This document shows positions 58,081-64,000 of a DNA stretch of 64,000 bases, piece by piece. The notes under the pieces are model-generated. The model did not search any database. It had not been told where the DNA came from and was given only the letters and a program-made list of their open reading frames with translations. The position numbers and the translations under genes were made by a program. Source of the stretch: Hofstenia miamia (lineage: Eukaryota; Xenacoelomorpha; Acoela; Hofsteniidae); NCBI GenBank assembly GCA_900660155.1, contig CABFPE010000042.1:448900-512899 (forward strand), in the 5' to 3' direction. The number at the start of each line of letters is the position of its first letter. Positions within the stretch are counted from its first letter, which is position 1.

Positions 58081-60573
58081 ATATCATAAAATCTAAACTG
58101 ACATCTGCACTTCTCAATAATGGTATTGTAATTCCTCGAATCTTAACATACTTGAAAAACCGCAAAAACCCTGTAGAAAATGAATATTACCACTTGGAAA
58201 TTATAAGGAAAGACTATTAAAACTGAACATATTGCCTATTTCTTTGTATTTAGAAATTTCAGATCTGCTTTACTTCAACAAATTTAGGCTATATATACAC
58301 ATATAACAATGAGATTACGCCTATTAACCTTAAAAAATATTATTTCAATAGAAGCATGTGTATGTTGCGTGACGGAAAGGCTGTATCAACATAACTACTT
58401 ATCATCGTCTTTTCATCCACATTCTTTGATCAGACAGTATTTTAATTCCAATCTTATATTTGTATCCTACTTTATGTTTTCTAGTTCGCATATCATCATC
58501 AAATTGAAACTTGTTGAAATCTTCCACTGTCAAATATAATATGGGCTTTGGTCTTACCTGTAAAAACGAAAAAACGGATTTTTGATCTCGATATGGTAGA
58601 TTATTATTGGTATTATGCAGTTTAGCAACAAGTGCTCTAAACTGGGCTTGCGCCAATTTTATTGCAGCTGATTCGCTACATTCTCTATTCTTTGCTTTGG
58701 TAATGGGCCTGCGTATTTCAGAAATTGCAGCTTTCCATTTGTCAAATCTAAATCTGTAATATCATTCATGCAGATAGACAAACTTTAGGAAGATACGAAA
58801 AATACTTAGATATACCAAAATTGTTGTAGCTTTTAACTTTTTACGGTGCTTAATAGTATTTAGGTATTCAACAAAGGCCTCTTGATATTTAAGATTTCAT
58901 TAAAAGATCCAAAAACAGCTGTTATTCCATCTGCGAATGATTTCTTGACTGATTGCTAAACAATTCATGTTGCAAATAATTTTATAATTAGTTAAATTAT
59001 ACTATTTACTGTTAATGATTAATGCACATATATAGTTCAACAAACGTTGATAAGCATTGCGTGTAAAACTCTGATATTCTTCCCCATAAAAACATTGTTA
59101 CTTTCAGTATTTCAACTTTTTTGTTTACAAAGCCTTTCAACTATTCTCCGTTCTTTAGATAAGATAAGATACGAGATTCAATAGGGTGTCAGAAATATCA
59201 AATACAACAGATTTAATTTCTTCTTTGAAACCATCTATGCAATCAGGGTTCTTTATACGTTTTATGTGATGTGAACTATATTTATACTACCTGCACACCC
59301 TAATATACATTGAAATAGTTCGTCTCTGCTAAGGCACATGAACGTGCAGGTAACCTTGCTTGTTGGAAGCTGATCAAGCACTGCAAGCTGTTGCAATCCG
59401 ACTGCACGCAGTGAAATCATCGTAAATTATGGTGGGTGCAAACATTTTGCAGCACTTGACTCTTAATAATTTACGTTCATGAAATACTGTTTAAAGCTTT
59501 CAATTTATTTATCATTGAATATAACTTATAATATCTATTATTATTATGAACATGTGTAAATTTGTAACAATAAAATTTGAACCGTTTCATATTAGCACAC
59601 TTTCAAAGTTTTAGCTGAAGTGGCTACGATTTAAATCATAATTTTATATAGAACTAATTTCAGTTTAATTCTAGTTTCATATTGCCTCAAATTTTTATAA
59701 TTGAAAGCTTTTTGTGCTATTTTGTTTAATAAATTTTTTCTAGGGAAATAATATCCTCAACAACATATCGAAAACAGTTCTTTCACCTTGCTGTAAAGCA
59801 ACCCTCAGTATTAAGGAATTGCTTCAGTTTGGATCTATTGTTTGTCCATGCGAGCAGGCTAAATACGAATTTTCGTGGTGTTTCAATAATTTGGTATTAG
59901 CTGGTTACAAAAACCATTGTCATATCTGTCAAGTATGCAAAGATGTCAACGATGTCCATTGTCAAGTATTTTCTTTTACCTTTTTAAGAGATGCGTAATA
60001 TGTACTAATTTCAACATTACATTCTGTAATTACCGTATTATACAATACACTTTTTGTACTCAAGACAACTGTACGCACATGTCAGTTATAATTTTTTTAA
60101 AAATTATTGAATTAATATTATATATTTGGTTTATCAAGAAATTTTTTGTTTCTTCTAATTTATTTAAAATTTTACCAATCCTTCCATTCTACTGATACGG
60201 CATCTTTTTTTATATATATTTCCCTAAATTTGTACTTATTACGTTCTTTAATATGTTGCTCGGTGCTATTTTAATGGGTTTAACCTCTTTGTTAGGAAAT
60301 GTTTTAATACTTTATACTTTATATACATAATTCAATTTGATTAGTTCTAAAAAATTATATATGCTACTTTAGAACTGTAACAAATGTTATTTTGCTGGTA
60401 TTAATAAAGATACTGCTTGTCCAAATTGTTTGTCCAATACTACTCTTACGCGGATTGTATTCCCATCTGAAAGCTATCCTGAGATGATCCCCAATAACAT
60501 AGAATATCCGAATTTGTCTAGTGACAATCAAGTTTCTGGTGAATATGAAGCTCTGCCATTGGATCAGTTGTAG
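49565..60573 (+). CDS. CXC-domain cysteine-rich protein, 11-exon model
   Basis: Exons: 49565-50159, 50202-50261, 54127-54197, 55129-55178, 55438-55505, 55548-55756, 56773-56910, 56989-57238, 57456-57568, 59744-59965, 60373-60573. All introns are GT-AG and all phases agree, giving 658 residues. Residues 1-110 are rich in Asn, Ser, His and Gln. 111-198 looks globular. About 262-310 is beta-rich (VEIPFKIIKSITV, QICIEIGSPP). 457-490 is a nine-Cys CXC domain (Cys 457, 459, 464, 469, 471, 478, 482, 484, 487) ending CENP, as in tesmin/MSL2-type domains that bind zinc and DNA. 534-611 holds 13 more Cys plus His 576, 578 and 590, including HCHICQVCKDV and KCYFAG. The likely role is nuclear DNA-binding or chromatin work (inference). 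The least sure parts are exon 2, its long intron, and the weak donor after 55756, where an alternative stop lies at 55772. Confidence 0.7.
50997..51040. repeat. GTGCCACG inverted and direct repeats
   Basis: GTGCCACG (50997-51004) and its inverse CGTGGCAC (51014-51021) could form a hairpin. A third copy GTGCCACGG lies at 51031-51039. The role is unknown. Confidence 0.4.
51247..51742. mobile_element. piggyBac-type MITE with TTAA ends
   Basis: TTAA at 51247-51250 and 51739-51742 flank inverted ends CACGTAAACTGCCACG and its inverse (CATGGCAGTCTACGTG at the right). Two subterminal units CGTCACCCAT...TGACATGGC (about 51660 and 51705) lie near the right end. TTAA target duplication is diagnostic of piggyBac transposition. 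About 490 bp, non-coding, in intron 2 of the CXC gene model. Confidence 0.75.
52084..52510. repeat. 66-bp direct repeats flanking the 290-bp repeat
   Basis: The unit ATTTAAGTATGAAAAGATAC and onward recurs at 52084-52150 and 52444-52510, nearly identical (about 60 of 66). The 290-bp repeat lies exactly between, so the whole may be an element with terminal direct repeats or the result of a local duplication. Confidence 0.7.
52149..52438 (+). repeat. 290-bp dispersed repeat, copy 1
   Basis: It matches 54791-55080 with only about two differences over 290 bp. It begins CCATTTGCAGTCTATAG and ends TCATGTTACCA. It is flanked by a 66-bp direct repeat (52084-52150 and 52444-52510). No coding capacity and no terminal inverted repeat. 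Confidence 0.85.
52599..53049 (-). pseudogene. Tc1-type transposase C-terminal relic
   Basis: The right part contains a FSDEFRCKVQV segment (normally FSDEsrF, first catalytic Asp). The left part contains FLDWVSSSSDINPMESLQVV (normally L-x-W-P-x-x-S-P-D-L-N-P-I-E-x-x-W, last catalytic Glu). The middle Asp region is eroded. It lies in the long intron of the CXC gene, opposite strand. Confidence 0.7.
54127..55756 (+). CDS. CXC gene, exons 3-6 (beta-rich middle)
   Basis: Exon 3 encodes ANIRPFDIHTLVIGNWI and ends in GTAAGT. Exon 4 is 50 bp, exon 5 68 bp and exon 6 209 bp. The intron between exons 5 and 6 is 42 bp. The joined reading frame is open and shows alternating hydrophobic strands followed by a helix-rich end (NQRIKDKIVKKVLPVFVQAT, QLKTAFKHT). 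The pattern of an I-G-x-W strand, an I-P-F-x-x-I strand and a P-P segment before CXC domains suggests a PH-like fold. That is an impression, not a match. Confidence 0.65.
54791..55080 (+). repeat. 290-bp dispersed repeat, copy 2
   Basis: The partner of 52149-52438. It lies in the intron before exon 4 of the CXC gene, only 48 bp upstream of that exon. It lacks the 66-bp flanking repeats seen at the first copy. Confidence 0.85.
56060..56350 (-). CDS. Candidate antisense exon b
   Basis: It is bounded by ATTTTCAG acceptor and GTGAGG donor, 97 codons, open with phase 0 at both ends. It encodes a helical, charged segment (SALKEKLHTHSRRLKKANEQ, RIQIYAFVNNTLAKDEIIRS). It lies on the opposite strand inside the intron between exons 6 and 7 of the CXC gene. 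No family was recognised. It could be an exon of an antisense gene or a chance open frame. Confidence 0.35.
56773..57568 (+). CDS. CXC gene, exons 7-9 (CXC zinc domain)
   Basis: Exon 7 encodes SIYRLLDFLVEEPDMAHVNF. Exon 8 is a Ser/Thr/Asn-rich linker ending in the first half of the CXC domain, CSCAAGKCMSKRCGC then NTC. Exon 9 supplies DCSCVRCENPLNVLEVI. Joining G at 57238 to AC at 57456 restores Asp and the exact cysteine spacing, which strongly supports this splice. Nine Cys in C-x-C-x4-C-x4-C-x-C-x6-C-x3-C-x-C-x2-C order bind three zinc ions in known CXC domains. Confidence 0.85.
57876..58030 (+). pseudogene. LINE reverse transcriptase thumb fragment
   Basis: SSDSVKGLGLFVCKNLSWNS followed by HISNKIKQ matches the V-K-D-L-G-V-x-x-D-x-x-L-x-W-x-x-H-I segment that follows the palm in CR1/Jockey-like RT. 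It is a short relic in the CXC gene intron. Confidence 0.65.
58044..58077. repeat. (AT)n microsatellite
   Basis: About 17 uninterrupted AT units. Confidence 0.9.
58558..58753 (-). CDS. Candidate antisense exon a
   Basis: It is bounded by ATATTACAG acceptor and CAG|GTAAG donor, with 65 codons after one split base. It encodes RFDKWKAAISEIRRPITKAK and AAIKLAQAQFRALVAKLHNT, highly charged and helical. It ends in phase 0, which would fit candidate exon b at 56060-56350. It lies antisense in the 2.2-kb intron between exons 9 and 10 of the CXC gene. No family was recognised. Confidence 0.4.
59744..60573 (+). CDS. CXC gene, exons 10-11 (C-terminal zinc-binding region)
   Basis: Exon 10 encodes SPCCKATLSIKELL, VCPCEQAKYEFSWCF and NHCHICQVCKDVNDVHC. 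Exon 11 continues NCNKCYFAGINKDTACPNC and then an acidic tail ending LPLDQL with a stop at 60571-60573. The splice joins a CxxC series whose spacing continues evenly across the junction. The arrangement resembles two or three treble-clef or ribbon zinc sites. Similar cysteine blocks after CXC domains occur, as I recall, in uncharacterised proteins of other animals. Confidence 0.8.
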
Positions 60574-60935
60574 TTTCAATTTCAATGCTTTAATTTTATT
60601 TACTGTTGTTTCAATTGCATTAATTAATTTTTGTTCATACTGATTTGTAATGATAAAATTTCGAATGTTCTGTATAAGAATTTGTTGTGTATTTTATAAA
60701 ATTGAACTTTTATAATTCTTTATTTGTGGTTTTAAAAAATGGCAATTGATTAAAAATATATCTTCATTTATATCTGAATAACATTCGCGTTTGCTTTTGA
60801 AGACATATTGATAAGATAATATATTCTTTATTCAGATAAATATTGACAATTTAAAACTAGTAATTTATCTGAATAGCTTCCAGAAAATGTATAAACAATC
60901 ATGCAACTACATACAGTACAAAAAATCTATAAAAT
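60574..60935. other. 3' flank of the CXC gene
   Basis: AT-rich with no coding sequence. I saw no clear AATAAA just after the stop. ATTAATTAATT-type runs are present. Confidence 0.4.
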
Positions 60936-60939
60936 AATT

Positions 60940-61245
60940 TTACAAGCGTCTATTGAACAGAGAAGGAGCTAGAATTGTTCCTAGCAGAAAACCAATCTGA
61001 AAAAGCATCGCTTATTCTTACTCTGAAAATCTATGCTTCAATTAACTAGTTATCACATTTCTGCTATTATAAGAAAATTCCAATTATGATAATTTTACTA
61101 TGAGTATGCTATGATTAAGTGAATCAAAAGCTTTGGAAAAGTCTGAGCCAGCAATGCTACAAATTTATATGCGTCCAGTGAAGATCTCCAATTCTCTATT
61201 GCTTTTAAAAGTGCATCATTTGCTGAATAGTTTATATATATATAT
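60940..61245 (-). pseudogene. LINE reverse transcriptase fragment, minus strand
   Basis: The minus strand gives ALLKAIENWRSSLDAYKFVA (about 61160-61220) and, after a one-base shift, DFSKAFDSLNHSIL (61105-61145), the first catalytic motif of non-LTR RT. GTILAPSLFN follows near 60950-60980 (normally G-x-x-L-G-P-x-L-F). It is cut at both ends. Confidence 0.75.
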
Positions 61246-61489
61246 ACACACACATGTATATTATAAATTATAATAAAAAAATTAGTTTCAGAAAGGTAAC
61301 ACAGCGAATTGCAAATCAAATCTGAAAATGCAGCTGAGCTAAATCCACAAGAACTTCACCCCAGTCGAATATTTTTCTTTGAAATCACACCTGTCTGCGC
61401 TAAGGACAACCTCTTCAAGAATCGCAGTATGCACAATCTCGTCACAAGAAATTTCACTGTAATCCCAGTTTTTATAAAGTTTCTGCTCT

Positions 61490-62205
61490 CTCCACGCATT
61501 TTTCTTTCTCTTCTTGCTTTGGACGGTTTCCATCTCTCCAACAAAGGACTCACATTTCATAGCAATTTAAGAAACTTTTTCTCTAATTCGCGTTACCCAT
61601 TTCAGTCTACAATATCTCATTATTCACTTCGCAACCTGGACATTTCATACGCAAACGTTGCATCTAGTCATTTTCGTAGCCTTATCTTCTCCCTACGCCT
61701 CAATGCAATATCGCTCAATCTCCCCCTCTCATCTAAGATCAATGCGCTCATTCAGGTGCCGGTTTTGTTATACTATAATTATTGTTACTATACTAATTAA
61801 AGGGCAGTGTGCTATAATCCTACAGGAATCCTTCGAAAACTATAATCCTTCAAAATTTACAGAAGTTCATTCAAACTTTTATGCAATTAAGTTCTACAAT
61901 TTAGAATCGTTTCTAAAATACCGACTTATTATTTCTGGAGATATTCAAAGCAACCCAGAGCCAATAATTTCAAAAATAAAATTAATGATGCATTAAACAA
62001 ATTCAAAACAAACTTTAAGATTATTTATCTAAATGCTAGAAGTGTTAGTGCAAATCCTAATGAATTATATAAATCGTAAGTAAAATAGGAAACAACGAAA
62101 TATGTTTTTACAGAAACTTGGCTGAAAGATACTGATAATTTAAAATTATTATATAATCCAAATATTAGTAGTTATATCCGAGGCAATTTCGTGGATATTT
62201 TTTAC
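61490..62205 (+). pseudogene. CR1/L2-like LINE 5' region: esterase-like end, 2A-like motif, endonuclease start
   Basis: The order is PRIFLSLLALDGFHLSNKGL (61490-61550), resembling the last block (D-x-x-H) of SGNH esterases found in CR1-type ORFs. Then RLIISGDIQSNPEP (61920-61965), a 2A-like motif with Glu instead of Gly in Asn-Pro-Gly-Pro. Then IIYLNARSVSANPNELYKS (62010-62070), and after stops VFTETWLKD (62105-62130), the first motifs of the apurinic-type endonuclease. Frame breaks occur. It ends near 62205 without RT. Confidence 0.65.
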
Positions 62206-64000
62206 CTTTGACCCTGCAGGAATGTCTGGCGTGGCTATGATGTAATTGTATACTTTGGCCGTCTGTATATCTCTGACGTCATTGGAACATATTCTCTTTT
62301 GTTATATTTGTTTGCAGTCTATTGTTTAAATGTAACAAATTTTTTATTCATATACGTTTTTGGAATTAAATAATAAGTTAAAGATCCCATGAGATTAGAA
62401 TTGTTCAAAATGTGACAATTTTTCTATTCATATTACATAATTTTTAAATACCATTGACATTCTATATACAAGGAATTTACATTGTTGGAATTATATTTTA
62501 TGATTAATTTTCTTTGGTAACAATAGTAACTAACAATTATTTTCAAACAGTGAGAAAAAGACCTGTTTCACAGATGACATATATGTCAAATGCAAAAAAA
62601 CTTTTTTAATCGATAAATAGTTCCAGGTAAAAATAATTTTTAAATTAAATACATGCTTCCACATATGCATTCTACATGTACTAGTTATATGTTTCATAAA
62701 TTAATAATAAATACAAAATGAAAATGATTAATTATTAGCTATAAGGTTTCACAATAAATATGACACTGGAAATACCACATTAATTTAGTTTATATGTTCA
62801 TTTTATATGTTTGTTTTTTTCATTAGCATACATGACATTGGAAATACCACATTAATTTAGTTTATATGTTTATTTTACATACTTGTTTTATTCAGTAAAA
62901 TTTAATAACAAATGTTTGAATCAGAGAGATAATACTCATTAGAAGCTTAATAGCTTATTTTGGTAATAAAGAAAATAATTTTTCAGAAAACCCAAAAACT
63001 AGTTTATGCAAAAGCTCGCAATTCCTAATATTTAATAAATGTATGTGGTAAAACCCACATATGTGTTTAAGACAAGACAAAAATGTAATTTATTCTACAC
63101 TTTGTTTATAATGACCAAATATATCACACTATTAAATTTGTATATTGTGTTAGTTTATCATTATTGTTGGGATGGGAATGCTTTAGGAAACAAATGCAAT
63201 GTGTATTTGCACATTATGAATTTCACAAGGTTGTATCTAAAGTAATGAATAATATACAAGTCAAATGAGATGATAGAGGACAGCATAAAACACATGATAA
63301 ATAAAAGTTTAAACAAATTAAATTAAAAATGTGTATTAACAAATGACGTTTCTATTTATGATAAAGTACATAATTAATGTAACATCAGACTGCAAATTCA
63401 CAGCAATTTATTAAAATAAAATTGATTCTGTTTTAAAGGAAATATCTGTAAAACTAAGTAGAGATAATATTGCAAAAAAGTGTTAAGAATCAAAACAATA
63501 TCTAAGATTTATTTATAAAAATAGCTTACCAAAATGTTTGAAATCTTTCAAGATAGTTCTTTCATCAATGTGAAATTCCATTATGCTGGATGTGTACATT
63601 CATATGTGGTGAAAGTTGCATGCTTTAGAAATGTCAACATAAATTTTATTATTGGTCATTGTTTGACTGCCAGAATGCAAACGCAGCACAGCCATGTAAA
63701 ATTCCATTATACTGCTGCGTGAACAAAGTTGCATCTCTCTACAGACAATGCGTAATTTGTTATCTATTGTTCAAATGTCAAAAATGTATCCAATTGTAAA
63801 GATTGTTATCTACCAAACATGAAATCCAAATCAATTTAAAAATTATCACAATTAATTAAAACATTTTCAAATCATATAAAACTAGAATTTTTTCACAAGT
63901 TGGAAAACAATCTCAATTATTACATGTTTTTCCCAATTTATACAATTATGTAAATGAAAGATGCTACAAAACTAAAATATAATGATGTATTGATCAACGT
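62206..64000. other. AT-rich non-coding stretch
   Basis: No supportable gene. It contains a two-unit 71-bp tandem repeat (62761-62902) and two related segments (TGAAATTCCATTATGCTG near 63571 and TAAAATTCCATTATACTG near 63696). Confidence 0.45.
62761..62902 (+). repeat. Two tandem 71-bp units
   Basis: Each unit starts TGACA(C/T)TGGAAATACCAC. The units differ at several bases toward their ends. Non-coding. Confidence 0.8.

Noticed and set aside
58768..58990. Minus-strand open pieces upstream of candidate antisense exon a (KYQEAFVEYLNTIKHRKKLK and a neighbouring frame)
   Set aside because: They look protein-like, but the frames disagree with each other and with the phase of exon a, so no splice model was supportable.
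1..64000. tRNA, rRNA or CRISPR arrays
   Set aside because: No cloverleaf boxes, rRNA segments or regularly spaced repeats were recognised by eye. Covariance searches were not possible.

Overview
The window is invertebrate nuclear DNA. It is AT-rich, has split genes with GT-AG introns (two are only 42 bp), and carries animal-type mobile elements (Polinton/Maverick, Ty3/gypsy, hAT, Tc1/mariner, CR1/L2-like LINEs, piggyBac). It holds no bacterial operons, ribosome binding sites or CRISPR arrays. The tiny introns, splice acceptors very close to start codons, and a CpG-poor repeat block beside CpG-normal DNA would suit an enoplean nematode such as Trichinella. That identification is inference only.

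Layout. 0.1-1.7 kb: eroded Polinton/Maverick genes (integrase, small structural protein, capsid-type protein), with a Tc1 transposase relic abutting or cutting the capsid relic (1.7-2.4 kb). 5.0-10.6 kb: a Ty3/gypsy element of Mag type on the minus strand, with short LTRs, a polypurine tract, a primer-binding site and a GATGA target duplication. Its leader/gag region contains a 1.55 kb block that is an exact copy of 12.4-14.0 kb and ends at a single undetermined base. 11.6-13.0 kb: a hAT (DUF4371-type) transposase relic. 13.7-14.3 kb: a further gypsy relic. 17.4-43.3 kb: a nest of four related Ty3/gypsy copies, here called A (plus), B (minus), C (mostly an inverted copy of the A/B junction) and D (minus). 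They have about 0.94 kb LTRs of the form TGTAGA...TCTACA and a tRNA-Trp primer-binding site. A 1000-N assembly gap lies between B and C. 44-47 kb: LINE and mariner fragments. 61-62 kb: LINE fragments on both strands.

Host genes are confined to the right third. 47.86-48.54 kb encodes a mitochondrial ribosome recycling factor. 49.6-60.6 kb is an 11-exon plus-strand gene that I rebuilt from phase-consistent exons. Its predicted 658-residue protein has an Asn/Ser-rich N-terminus, a beta-rich middle, a nine-cysteine CXC (tesmin/MSL2-type) domain and a C-terminal array of 13 cysteines. This is the most interesting object in the window. Two well-formed open exons lie antisense within its introns. 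The introns also hold a piggyBac-type MITE, a Tc1 relic, a LINE relic and a duplicated 290-bp repeat.

The recycling factor is expected to act in mitochondria to split post-termination ribosomes. The CXC protein is probably a nuclear DNA-binding zinc protein. Nothing in the sequence links the two beyond adjacency. CpG is conspicuously scarce from about 1.3 to 44.28 kb and common to the right, a sharp boundary that coincides with the edge of the transposon nest.
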